DNA from: Aegilops tauschii subsp. strangulata
Taxonomy: Eukaryota; Streptophyta; Magnoliopsida; Poales; Poaceae
DNA: 64,000 nucleotides
NCBI RefSeq assembly: GCF_002575655.3
Contig: NC_053036.3
Coordinates: 161,610,627 to 161,674,626, forward strand
Reading direction: 5' to 3'
Shown here: positions 47,867 through 59,282 of the stretch, one piece after another
Layout: every line of letters begins with the position of its first letter
Position numbering within the stretch: position 1 is the first letter of the stretch
Made by a program: the position numbers and the translations under genes
Notes under the pieces: model-generated
Databases searched by the model: none
Told to the model about the DNA's origin: nothing
Seen by the model: only the letters and a program-made list of their open reading frames with translations

Positions 47867-49562
47867 GTCTTAACTTGGTTACTCTACTTTCTTTTCAGCT
47901 CTTAGAATTTAGTTCTTAGTTTGAAGCAAACAATGGATGCTAAATATCATTTCTCCAGTTTGCAGCTTCAAATCTGCCATGGCACAGCCATAATACGGTT
48001 TAATTGATCATGCTTAGGGTTTAATTGACCATGTTGGTTCCGTGGTGGTTTCTTTAATAGAAATCGGAGGGGAAACCCTCTTTTGCTAAAAAAAATATGC
48101 TTAGAGTTTCCCCCTTTTATGATCACTATACGATCAGAATACGTGCTTTGTGTCATAATAACACTGCTCCACCCATCAAGCTAAACAAGCTTAGTTGTTC
48201 AAATATGAATCTGATATTATTAAAATAGAGTTGTTTAATTGGTCAGCTAAATGTTCCTAAATTAGTTTCGAAAATGCATGTTCGCCGCTCGGGTGTGTAT
48301 CTCTACAGGGTGCCCACGGTGGGCCAGCCCACCCTGGGATTTTGGGTCGTCCCAGGCCCCGATTCCCCTCTGTTCTGCTGCGCGCTTCCGATCTCTACTC
48401 GCCCCCAGCCGCCTGCCTCGCCGGCGACTTGCTGTCCCCGGACGGCATGACTCTAGGAGGAGACGCCGGACTAACAAGAGGCCAGGAGCCGCTCGCCCAA
48501 CAGCGTCACCGCTGCCCGGGCGCGCCGCCATGCCTACCTTCCCATTCCGTTCAGGGCTCAGGCGTGCAGCACCCACCAAGCCAACCCGATTTATCCTGAG
48601 ATACGTCCTCAACACTCAGCAGCCACTCCTCATCACCCATTTTCTAATTGATTCATTACTCATTAGGCAGGACTGTCATTAGGGTTTGTTGTGTGCTCAG
48701 TGCTACCTACACTTAATGGTTCAGATGTATTTCGGTAATCTTTAGTACCTCTAAAGTTCACAGGGTTTTCAAAATTCCGGCCCTCGGAACAGAAACTAGT
48801 CATTTTGGATTGTTGGTCGTGGTGACATTGACCCAGATTACTACTGCAAGCCAGGTTTGTTGACAATTTTACTTGTCTTTCTTACTCATTCGATATAATA
48901 TCCAATTATTCATGTCGATTAGTTGCAAACAATAAGTGCTAGACAAACTTCTTCATTCAGATTTTGGACGGTCTCTTACTGCAGTTACAATTCTGCATAC
49001 TTGTCCTAGTAAGCTCACAAGTAAATGATTGATTCACTACATCTATGCTTGCCTTGTCATATTTGTTGTCAATATTCTTTTAGGGTGGACCACCCTGTTT
49101 CTAAATACTGGAACCGTAGACATGAGTGAATAGTATTTCTCTATGTGATCTCTTCCATCATGTGTGGGTAACGAACACTGCATTGTATAGAAAGAAAGTG
49201 TCATTTCTAGCTTTTACATAGGTTTCGATCTTTTACATGGAATACAATCTGCCTACTTGCTTTGTGTCGCACTACCAACACTCCACCCTTGAAGCTAAAC
49301 ATTACGCCACTCATAATTGCTTAGTTTATTTGTTCAAATACGAATTTCATATGATTCTAATGTTCCTACTTCAGTTTTGAAATGTGTGCCTACCTGTTAT
49401 AGAGACATAAGGGGTTTGTATTTCTGTGTGTGGTCTGGTCAGCACGGTTGGGGAGGTGAACTTTGCATATGCAGGGGTTTATAGGGAGACACTCTCCGAG
49501 TTGAATCCGCAATGCATTCCATAGATAATCTGACTACTTTTTATGTTTTCATGAATCTCAGA
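47867..49562. other. Intron or spacer with a GC-rich island
   Basis: No firmly supported exon. A GC-rich open island (48280-48680) reads differently from the AT-rich surroundings and may be captured DNA or an exon, but no frame is convincing. Confidence 0.4.
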
Positions 49563-52546
49563 TTCTGAATAGCATCATAATGATTATGAGCTTGCGCGCA
49601 TGAAAAGAATAAAGCAGAACAATGCCATGGCTGTCAAACTTGGCATTAAGGGACTGAAATCATGTCTGGATGCAATGCAATGCAAACGCTCTCCACCTAC
49701 AGATTCATGCTCAGAATATGATCCTAACAGTGATTCTGAGCTAGAGGGAGACCTAAGTCAATGTAGCTCCCTAGTGGAGGAGTCAGAGGAAGATGCCCTA
49801 TCTTATTCACCCATCAAGGTACTTGCTCTAACTTTCCAAGGTTACATTGCTCGCACATATCTTGCAACTGATGCTTTGCATTGCTTCTACTTTGTTGAAC
49901 TTCCATCAGCTTAGTTTACACATCGTGTATGTGAATACGCCCTGCCTATCCATTTTCAGTACATATTCCATCTGTCATCATACCATATTTATCCATTCAA
50001 ATGTTGTTCTTGTGTATCAGACGTTCAAAAGGAAGAGGGCGATTGCTGATCGTGGAGGAGCACAAGCAAAGTATTTGGAAAAGGTAGTGGCACCTGATAA
50101 ATCAAATAGCCCATTAGGTGTAGTTGCAATATCACCTGACCCACAAAATACCCCAACTCTAGTAGACTCTAGCCCTACTACACTGGTCATTTCTGATGCC
50201 CCAACTCAACAGACCCCAACTGCAGCAAACAGTATGATTATGCCAGTTGACATAGCACTAGCTGTACGACGCAAAACCCCCATTCTAGCAAAGAGTACAC
50301 CAAATCCAGTTGCCAGATCCCTTTTCGAACCAGAGAGAGCCCCAATTGCAGCAAATAGGACCCCCGTTCCATTTCTTCTCAGTTTAGAAGATGAAGCTTA
50401 TGTTGTTGTCAGGAACTTTGTGCGCATATTTCCTTCATGGAAAGATTATACCGCAGAAACGGAACAATTTCCAGTCTTCCTCCGCAACTTACGCGTAAGT
50501 AATGTACTAATGTTATTCATGGTCATTACTGCATATGTTTCTGCTGATAGAAGACACAAGATTTCATTCTTTTAAATAGGCGAGGAGCAAACTGGATTGT
50601 GATGACGAGCAAGGGTTGGTTGCGCTTTTCAAGCACTCGTTGATGAAGTATCGTTCCTACCTGAGGCAAGCGCACTTCGATGGCAAGCCTCTGAACGAAA
50701 TTTCTGTAAAGTCTCCGGTGCTACATTTATCCGACGGTGACTGGAATAATCTTGTTACACATTGGTCTCGGCTGCAGCGTAAGGTACTGTCTATGATATC
50801 ACATCACAATTTGAACTACATTTCTGCATTTGCCTTAATGTCTCACTTGTACGAAAACTGTTAGCAGAAGAACATTCGTTCTCAAGGGACCCCAGAATCT
50901 CGCAACTATACTGCACACTGCATTGCTCTTGTGAGTACCTCTTGCCCTGTATGACCATACTTACTTTCATAGATGTTTGATTATGTAGCATCACTGCACA
51001 TGTTAGCCTCGTAATCGTCCATTTGGTGGACATTATAAGATCCGTATGGACTCTTACATAAATTTAGAATCAACCCAATACTTTTGAAGAGGTTTAGCTC
51101 TGCATTCCTCTTGTAAGGACAGAACGTGGTCTATCACTGTACTTACATTAATAGCTACTCCCTCCGTCCCATAATATAAGAACGTTTTGTACAGTACACC
51201 AGTGTTCAAAACACTCTTGTATTATGGGAAGAGGGATTGGTTCATTTTGTAGCATTCTGCATCTTATCTCCCTCGCCCACCATTTACTAAAAAAAGATCA
51301 GATCTATATTTAATCTTACCAACAAGTAGAATACACAAACAATGCAGTGCAGAAGTGTAGCCCATTGCTCTTGTCAGTACATTTTGTCCTGTAACGCTTG
51401 TACTTCCAGGGATTGGTAGTTGATTATGTAGCATCAATCTGCATCTTATCTTCATTATCCTCTATCCCTTCCAGTATTATCATATCTATAATTACTCTCT
51501 ACAAAATGTAGAGTACAGGCAATGCTTATGAAGAAGATTTTGTGCTGAAATTCTTGAGTTATCCTTCCCTTGACATGGAGAAGGGCATTATAAAGCCGGT
51601 GTTAACTGTTAATGTAAGTCAGTCCTTCTAAAGCCTTTATCCTCAACTGCTGTTTAATTTGCTCATACTCCCTATCGTTTACTGCTGTTTAGTTTGCTGT
51701 TTCTACCAAAATGCATGTTCGTAAGAACCGTAAGTTCTAAGTTTTACTTGTAAAACCAAATTCCTTATTCATACCATGCACATTACTTAATACTCCCTAT
51801 ATGTATGCTTGTTTTTGTGGATCTATAATCCAGTGTGTGGTGAAGCAGCCCACGTTTGCACCTTGTCATCTCCTATTTTATCTTACTGATGTGGCTGATG
51901 ATATGAACAACATGCCATGCACATTATCCAAAATAGATACAATGATTTTCTTTGCCCTTCATCTATGCTTGTTATGTTGACATGGTAATCCAGTAGTGTG
52001 GTGAAGCTCCCCGCATTATGAACAATGCCAAATTATGCTATTGATATTTTGAACTTACTCTTTATTTTCTAATTTGAAATTGGATAGAATTGACAGAACA
52101 GTTATCATCTTTGTATATACACGTGCAAAACCTGTCATCTCTCTGCTTTGTTTCAGGGTGATATGCCTGATGGCATGCACAAGTATGCTGAAGGCTGTGA
52201 GACAAACCCAACATATATTGCAGCAAAGAAGGCAAAACATCTTGAAGATAGCGAGACAACCCCAAAGTCTTGTCTTGATGCAGTGTTCAAGTTACTTGAG
52301 ACTAACAGTCAGACAAGCTCACAGAATTCGTTGTCTGAATCAGTTCGACTTCTTCAGTCCCAAGTTCTAGCAGAAAGGCATTCTGCAACTCAACTTCGAC
52401 TTGAAGTCCTATCTCTAAGAAAGATTGCGGAGAACACCAATGAGAACCTCATCGCTAAACAGCTACACCTGGAAGCTATGACCGACATGCTAGGCCGGTC
52501 TCACAGCCTTGCTCAGCAGTTCTCCCGCAAGGCTAACCTTTCTTGA
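49563..52546 (+). pseudogene. TNPA-like / Transposase_24-type (Ptta/En/Spm) gene copy 2
   Basis: Six exons join cleanly, all introns in phase 0: 49563-49818, 50021-50494, 50580-50783, 50865-50930, 51512-51613 and 52157-52546 (stop), each with AG acceptor and GT donor. The first exon reads YELARMKRIKQNN and LGIKGLKS, then an acidic stretch. Exons 3-4 carry DWNNLVTHWSRLQRK and IRSQGTPESRNYTAHC, which match the pattern of plant Ptta/En/Spm proteins (W..L..HW, then NxxxR...HxxG-like). The last exon ends in a coiled coil (VLAERHSATQLRLEVLSLRK). Such proteins bind subterminal repeats and assist excision. A TAG at 49570-49572 interrupts the first exon unless translation starts at M 49600; from there the frame is open for about 484 codons. 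Confidence 0.72.
51158..51237. mobile_element. Stowaway-like MITE (about 80 bp)
   Basis: Begins ctccctccgtcccataatataag after TA and ends with the partial inverse cttgtattatgggaagaggga. The right end is mutated, so the TA on that side is lost. It lies in an intron of the TNPA-like gene. Confidence 0.75.
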
Positions 52547-52835
52547 ACTGTCTTGGAAGTGGTCTCGGTTCAGTATTATTTTGTTACACTGCAATGGTGC
52601 CCAGTTTTTGTAATCTGCTTCTTCGTTGCGCTTTATGATCACTGGTGGCGAACTTCGATGCCCAGTGGATGTAATATACCTTAAATCCTTTATTGTATAG
52701 TGTAGGTTTATTCTTAGTTACTATGCCGTAATTTCTTTATTGTATAGAGTAGGTTTGTTCTTAATTCCTACTAGTTATTGCCATCATTCGCTATCTGAAA
52801 AAAAATCAGATGTAGTCGACCGGACCGAAACATTC
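52547..52835. other. 3' flank of TNPA-like gene copy 2
   Basis: AT-rich. A phrase cctttattgtatagtgtaggt / tctttattgtatagagtaggt is repeated (52688 and 52734), which may contain polyadenylation signals. No ORF. Confidence 0.5.
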
Positions 52836-52839
52836 AACT

Positions 52840-53770
52840 CTAACGGGCCAGGTTTTTAGCGGGCCACAATTGGGCCGGCCTGCGTCTTTCTTGGGCCCGA
52901 ATGATTGGGGCCTTCACACATTGCGCCAGGCCCAAACTTACACCGGCCTATATTTTAGTTGGGCCTTTTGTCGACCCAGCGCTTAGTTTGGCCTAGGTAG
53001 CGTTGGGCCATTAACAGGCTGAATATTGTACTGGACTGTTACGGCCGAGATGAAACCACGGGCCTTTAGCAGGCCAAAATGCATGTTGGGCCTCAATTTT
53101 CACTAGTCGTCGACGGGCCTTCAGCAGGCCGAAATGTAGACCGGGCCGTTTTGGGCCCAGTTAGCTCATGGGCCGTTACCAGGCCGAAACATATCTCGGG
53201 CCTTAGTTGGCCCACTGATATCATGGGCCTTTAAGAGGCCGAAAGCTTAGCACAGGCATCAACGGGCCGAATTACGCGACAGGCCTTTAACAGGCCCAAA
53301 GTCACGTTGGGCTTAACTGTTGCCACCTTTAGCACGGGCCGTTAGTGGGCCTGATGTCCCGTCGGACCATATATGGCCCATGGGCAGCACGGGCCATTCC
53401 CAGGCCGAAAGTCACACCGGGCTGAAATGGGCCCATGTCTACATCAGGCCTCTAACAGGCCGAAAGTCACTAGGCTGTAGTTGGGCCCAAATATTCGGCG
53501 AACAATTAACAGGCCAGATCTGGCTTCGGGCCGCAAATGGGCCCAAATATTGGGCGAACAATTAACGGGCCAGATCTGGCTTCGGGCCGTAAATGGGCCC
53601 AAATATTGGGCGAACAATTAACGGGCCAGATCTGGCTTCGGGCCGTAAATGGGCCTTTATTAAGCAGGCCGTTATTGGGCTGGCCCACTAGTACCTGATT
53701 AAGTTCTACGGGCCTTTGACTGGGCCGGCCTTTTTAACCTATATGGGCCTCTGTTGGGCCCAGCCACGTG
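52840..53770. repeat. CACTA-B subterminal GGCCC-rich array
   Basis: Many copies of gggccgttaacaggccgaaa-like units at about 40-60-bp spacing. Inside it a 56-bp unit is tandemly repeated three times (aacaattaac at 53501, 53557 and 53613, followed by gccagatctggcttcgggcc). It corresponds to the array at 11970-12775 in CACTA-A and is a likely TNPA binding region (inference). Confidence 0.8.
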
Positions 53771-54163
53771 TCGACGTATCATAGTCATGTCTCCTCCAAT
53801 GGACGGGCGACATCTGGCCCACTGACGAGCTGAAAGGTGTTCCCTTCGGCCAATCAGAATTTTACACGTGGAAATTTCCCATTGGTCAGGGCTGTTAACG
53901 GGTTATCGGATCCAAAATCCGACCCGATAGCTCAACGGCGTTCTGTTACGGTGGATGCCACGTGTCGGTCACCCTTGACGAAAGCACTTCTGTGACGCGC
54001 GATTTATCATCATGGAAGTGGACACTTCCGTGATGATAATTTTGGTAATGTCATGGAACACTTCTACGACAGCACAGGTATGACTATCTTGATTCTGTCA
54101 TAAATTTGTCATGGATGTACATGCATGACAAAAAATGCGACCTACTGTGACAAACACGTATCA

Positions 54164-54189
54164 TCACGGAAGTGTATTTTTTTGTAGTG
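54164..54189 (-). repeat. CACTA-B right TIR
   Basis: The plus strand ends gtgtatttttttgtagtg; inverse of 24186-24211 with one mismatch and identical to the CACTA-A left TIR read on the minus strand. Followed by TTA (54190-54192). Confidence 0.94.
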
Positions 54190-54192
54190 TTA

Positions 54193-54511
54193 TATCCTGC
54201 GTCTCTTTTCGCAGCTCGGACATGCACATTAGGGCATGCGTACCCAGGGAAAGGAACCCTTAACGGAACTATTCTCCCTAGAAGATGTTTCTTACTATCC
54301 ATGTAATATAACATAGCTAGTTGGGTACTTGTCTGTTCAAGCACTTATGACCCCTACGCCTGGTTTCCACGCATACCCCGGTTTCTACATAACTGAGCGG
54401 GTATTCGGATACACTCCGGACTGTCGGGTCCAGAGGTCGAAGCGAAAAGGCCGCCATGACAAATGATTTACAATCTGGCTAGGGACAATACATGTCATTT
54501 GAAGTACACAG
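54193..54511 (+). other. Fatima spacer (right part)
   Basis: Continuation of 24182 after removal of CACTA-B and one TTA. No ORF. Confidence 0.7.
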
Positions 54512-57288
54512 TCACTTAGACTGACTAAATTCTTCTTCTATACCATCCAACAGGCTGTCTAGCCTACAATCCTGTTGGGAATACTTTGCGGCTAATTCTA
54601 CTTGGTCATACACCAAACAGACGGGGATCTCTTTCCCATCGGGCCCCACAGGTCCGACCTCGGCCATGTGGTTCGGGTCAGCCTTGGTATATCGCGTCTT
54701 CACCATGGCCCAGGCTTCCCTCGCACCTTGTCGGCAGGCTGATATCTTCCATAATTGGAAGCGCCGCCGCGCTCCCTTGAGCTTCTCGATAAGCTCCCCC
54801 ATGCCTCCTGGCGGGGAGGCGGATGGCCACAAGGCTTGGGCAATACCCAACATCACCTGCCGAACTTGTTCGTGCAGTTGGGAGAGCTTTGGCAGAAGAT
54901 CACCCGCAGACCCGGGCATCTCCTCCGCGGGGCGACCCGTCAGCATACCTGCAGACATAACTCTGTTAGACGACTTCTTCGCCGAACTCTCTAAAAGTTC
55001 GTTCAAGCACTTACTGAAAATGTCGCATCGAAGCCGCTTATTATCCTTTACGGAGTCAGCAAGCTGGGCTCGAACATCTTTCAGTTCCACGCCCAGCTGG
55101 ATATTGGCGTCTTGGAGATCGTTTTTCTCCCGCCTAACTTGCGTAAGCACGCGCTCGCCAGCCTTTAGTTGTTGTAGAGCATGTTGCTCATCCGGATTCA
55201 CTCCGGGACCATCTGCACAATCTATTGTTAGATTTGCACGCATGCCGCATACTACCTGGTACATGACATTCTTTGCAATGCAAACAAGTGTTACCAGATG
55301 GGGCCTTCTCGGACTCCTTCACCGCGGCAACTGTGGCCTGAAGCTGGGCTTTGCACTCCTCCAGCTCTAGAGACAACTGGGTATTCTTCTCCGTAAGAAC
55401 CTATGTAAACAATGATCCTTAAATCAGTTGTTCCAACTGCTTCAAGTCTCAGGGGCTACTGATATACATAATTATTAGATCTCCTTACCCGTATATCTTT
55501 CACATACTGGTCCGTGGCTCTGGCAAGACCATTTTGAGCAGCTCGGATGTACGCGTCTCCTGAGTTGAAGGCATCGAACGCCTCTTGGGAGAAACAAGCG
55601 TCACGGAGTACGGCCCGGCGACGCCTGTGATTCATGGCGCTCTCCCCTTCGGAATTTGTAGCGGATAGCCTATCCGCATCCTCTGTAGGAGGAACATCCG
55701 GCGTTGGCCCCATGTTAGCATCCGCCTCTATGTTCGGCTCTAGAGCCCGACTGGTGGAGGCGTGACCGGCAACCTCTCCGGATATAGTCCGGCGAGCGTT
55801 TTTCCTACCAGGAAACATGGGCGTTATTATATTTTAAAATATGACCACCACGGAGCGGGGTTCTCCTTCGTACCTCTGCGACGGCGTCTCAGTCCTGACC
55901 ACCTTCCTTTTAAGCCTACCCGGCTTCGGTGCCCCTTGTTGGCGAGTCACTGCGGGTTTGGCATGGCGTCCCGAGGGCCTTCCTTGTAAAACACCATATG
56001 TGAGCGGTAGGTGAAGTGCAGAAAAAGGGATCCTTCTTGGAAGTTAGGGCTCCGGTTTTACTTACATGCGATGCGGGGAGCAGTCCAGGATAATCGGCTA
56101 TGATAGCCACCAAGGTACCGTCACAGCTCAACTGATAGAAAGTTCTGTCGATGAGCTCCACAAATGTGTCCGGATCTTCTTCGAGTCTGGGGTCGAGGGC
56201 CCGGTCAGGGTCCTCTGGTTGTGGAGACGGGCTGTGGACCTCCCTCACGGCTTTTCGCAGTTCCTGTTATGAAATAACAAGGTAAATACTTATGACAAAG
56301 AACGCGGAAAGGACTGGAGTAGAAAGTAGCAGCTCACCCAGCTTGGGGGGTTGTACATGGAGAATCCATCCCGTGGCTTGATACGGGCGAACTCCTCTTC
56401 TTCTCCTTTATACAAATCGGACAGTATCTTCGCTAGGGCAGCGACGGAGTCCGGACCTTTACGACCGCAGCGGGTGGCGTCATCTTCCCCATTGAAGTGC
56501 CACATGGGTTGTCCCCGATATTGAAGTGGCTGCACCCCCCCCCCCCGCATTATACATATGGACATAACCTCGGTTATTGTCAATCCTGATTTGGCCAGCA
56601 TATCTATCCGGCCCATCAGGTAAAGGACTTCCCTGTTATCTTCCTAATGGGGGCTCCGAGGGCGCCAGCTGCGGCGTTTCTTCAAAGGGGCGTTGTCGAA
56701 CTCAGGAAGGCCCATCCGAACAGGATCTGGAAGGGGGACGTCCTCCATATAAAACCACTCCGAAGGCCAGTCTTCGGACGACTTCTTCGGGGTACCGGAC
56801 AGGTATCCGGTACTGGCGATGCACCATATTTCGGCTCTGCCAACTTGATATATTGACCCCTTCTGTGTACGGGGCACGAGGCAGAATAGCCTCCGCGATA
56901 GCTCAAAATGAGCTTCGCAGCCCAGAAACAGCTCGCAAAGGGCGACGTAGCCAGTGATGTGTAGTATGGAAGCGGGGGTAAAGTTATGCAACTGGAGGCC
57001 GTAGAACTCCAGGAGCCCGCGGAGGAACGGATGGATTGGGAATCCAAGTCCCCTTAGTAAATAAGGGACAAGGCATACCCGCTCCCCCTTGGATGGGTTG
57101 GGGGAGCTCTCCGCTTGCTCCCCGCCATTATAGGTGGCGAGCCCGGCTCGAACGGGAACCATATACGCTGGAGGGAGAAATCCCTGAGTCTGTAACTCTA
57201 CTAATTGGCTGTGAGGGATGGAACACCTCTTCCAATCGCCGGGCTTAGGGTTACAGGAGCGAGAGGAGGAGCTGCAATGGCCGGCCAT
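54512..57288 (-). pseudogene. Fatima antisense gene with Transposase_28-like region, spliced, broken
   Basis: Minus-strand coding blocks: 57288-56340 (first Met MAGHCSSSSRSC; PFLRGLLEFYGLQLHNFTPAS is the signature of the putative gypsy-type transposon domain PF04195; a TAG near 56643 interrupts the frame), an exon around 56248-56060 (acidic), 55818-55490 (contains RRRRAVLRDACFSQEAFDAF), and 55264-54512 (coiled coil LQQLKAGERVLTQVRREKNDL). GT/AG-like borders separate them. Antisense genes near the 3' LTR are known in Tat-lineage Gypsy elements; their role is unknown. The last block ends in EEEFSQSK at 54512. Confidence 0.72.
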
Positions 57289-57613
57289 GTTGGAATGGAT
57301 TTTGCCAGGCGCGCTCCGATGGATACTCGCTGTGGGAGGATGGTGTGATCAAGATCTAAGAATCCCCGTCTCTTTAATAGATGGTTTACTCACATGGCTA
57401 GGGTGGCAAATGTAAAAATGCCCTGGCTTCTTGCATTCGCTCGACACGTGGAAGATAGCCATTATTAGGCGCGGAAGCCAAGGAGGGCAACATTTATGGG
57501 AAGCCGGACACTACTCAACAGGTACTCGGAATTTGGAGAAGAACCCGCCTCGCAATGCCGAAGACAATCTGCGCGCCGGACTCATCGTCATTGAAGCCTG
57601 GTTCGGGGGCTAC
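57289..57613 (+). other. Fatima 3' region and polypurine tract
   Basis: Holds the antisense gene's 5' flank. The plus-strand polypurine tract ggttcgggggctac (57600-57613) sits directly before the 3' LTR. Confidence 0.7.
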
Positions 57614-58083
57614 TGAGGGAGTCCTGGATTAGGGGGTCCTCGGACAGCCGGACTATATCCTTTAGCCGGACTGTTGGACTATGAAGATACAAGATTAAAG
57701 ACTTCGTCCCGTGTCCGGATGGGACTCTCCTTGGCGTGGAAGGCAAGCTTGGCAATACAGATATGTAGATCTCCTCCCTTGTAACCGACTCTGTGTAACC
57801 CTAGCCCCCTCCGGTGTCTATATAAACCGGAGGGTTTAGTCCGTAGGACAACAACAATCATACCATAGGCTAGCTTTTAGGGTTTAGCCTCTACGATCTC
57901 GTGGTAGATCAACTCTTTTAATACTCATATCATCAAGATCAATCAAGCAGGAAGTAGGGTATTACCTCCATCGAGAGGGCCCAAACCTGGGTAAACATCG
58001 TGTCCCCCGCCTCCTATTACCATCCGCCTTAGACGCATAGTTCGGGACCCCCTACCCGAGATCCGCCGGTTTTGACACCGACA
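57614..58083 (+). repeat. Fatima 3' LTR
   Basis: 470 bp, TGAGGGAGTCC to TTTTGACACCGACA, followed by the TSD CTCAT. About 10 mismatches to the 5' LTR by eye. Confidence 0.96.
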
Positions 58084-58088
58084 CTCAT

Positions 58089-59157
58089 CATTAATAGTAT
58101 GGATAGCACCAATAGTATAGCAATTATCATTCCAAGCAAGTGCCAAAAAGATTTTCAAGATCATAAGAAGTATCATTATCTTCCCAATCATAATCATCAC
58201 AACAAGAAATAGGCATAACGAGATCATCATCAAGTGCATCATCTTCCACAATTATTTTTGATTCATTTTCACGGGGCACAACAATAATAGGAGCAACATT
58301 ATTTGGGAGAGATATCTTTTTACCTATCTTCCTTTTTCTTTTCTTCTTCTTCACCTCATGTGTGGGTTCAATCCTCTTTTTGGAGCTCCTTATTAATGAG
58401 ATTGGTTGAATAGAAGGCTCCTCCTCGTTACCTGATTCATCATAAGAAATAATAGGAGAATATTGGGAAGTCTCTTCCCTTTCGTTAGTATTCTCTTCAT
58501 CCTCTATTTCTTTTATTTTCTTTATGTAATTGGCAATATAAGGATTTTCAATGCAATTCACTGCACAATACATATAAATTTCTTCTAGATCAATATCGAG
58601 GAATTTCTCAAGGTTATATTCTGGAATAAACTTAGTTTGACGTTTCAATTCTTCATAACCCAAAAGCAGACTAAGTTCATTATGATGTGCAAGGGAAATC
58701 AAGTCATCACAATTTTTGGACACGATTCGATCATGAAACAATTTGCATTTGATATTTAAATGACCATGTTCATTGCAAAGTTCACAAGTATGACTAAGAT
58801 ATTTTAAATTTCACCACTAACATTTAACCTTTCTTGCAACCATTTAGTTTCTAAATGCTTATGCCTCTTGCAATATCCATCTTCCCTATTTGGTGTGTAC
58901 TTGCAAACCCAATGCACTCCACAAAAATTGACATGTTTATAGGAGACATTTTCATCATAACTAGTGCAATCATCATTAGTACTATGGATATTCAAGGAGT
59001 TCATACTAACAACATTGCAATCATGCTCATCATTCAAAGATTTAGTGCCAAACATTTTATAGACTTCTTCTTCTAGCACTTGAGCACAATTTTCCCTTCC
59101 ATCATTTTCACGAAAGGTATTAAAAAGGTAAAATGTATGAGACAAACTCAATTCCAA
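58089..59157 (-). pseudogene. Gag-like protein of the Athila-type element with CCHC knuckle
   Basis: Two minus-strand frames: 59157-58804 (begins MELSLSHTFYLFNTF) and 58741-58127. Between them the frame reads CELCNEHGHLNIKC, a C-x2-C-x4-H-x4-C zinc knuckle (about 58746-58790), immediately upstream of the second ORF. The remainder is acidic with a Lys/Arg-rich patch (KKKKRKRKIGKK). A frameshift near 58790 separates the frames and another near 58130 precedes the Fatima insertion; the protein resumes at 18044. This is consistent with a gag-derived RNA-binding protein. No polymerase follows. Confidence 0.72.
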
Positions 59158-59282
59158 CTTTTTGTACTTTTCTTTTATAAACTAAACTAGTGATAAAACA
59201 AGAAACTAAAAGATTCAATTGCAAGATCTAAAGATATACCTACAAGCACTCACCTCCCCGGCAACGGCGCCAGAAAAGAGCT
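59158..59282 (-). other. Leader and primer-binding site of the Athila-type element
   Basis: The minus strand reads TGGCGCCGTTGCCGGGGAGG (about 59253-59272) 10 bases inside the LTR edge, the primer-binding site reported for Athila-type elements (tRNA-Asp). Confidence 0.8.

Larger units (their letters stand above)
24186..54189 (+). mobile_element. CACTA-B, complete 30.0-kb CACTA DNA transposon
   Basis: Begins CACTACAAAAAAATACAC at 24186 and ends with its inverse at 54189, with a perfect 3-bp TSD TTA (24183-24185 and 54190-54192), exactly the CACTA pattern. The TIRs are 26 bp with one mismatch. The size is 30,004 bp. The right half carries two TNPA-like genes and a GGCCC-rich subterminal array on the right; the left half carries GC-rich tandem arrays and minus-strand genes not typical of CACTA. 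I find no TNPD/Transposase_21 motif in the six frames, so it probably needed TNPD from elsewhere. It is the youngest large insertion of the nest. Confidence 0.93.
18045..58083 (+). mobile_element. Fatima-type Gypsy retrotransposon (Tat/Retand-like), interrupted by CACTA-B
   Basis: Bounded by two 470-bp LTRs and a perfect TSD CTCAT (18040-18044 and 58084-58088). Net length without CACTA-B is about 10.0 kb, as expected for the family. Order on the plus strand: gag, protease, RT, RNase H, a second archaeal-type RNase H, integrase; then a minus-strand spliced gene next to the 3' LTR. The second RNase H domain and the antisense gene place it with Tat-lineage Gypsy elements. The coding regions carry at least seven lesions. 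Confidence 0.94.
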
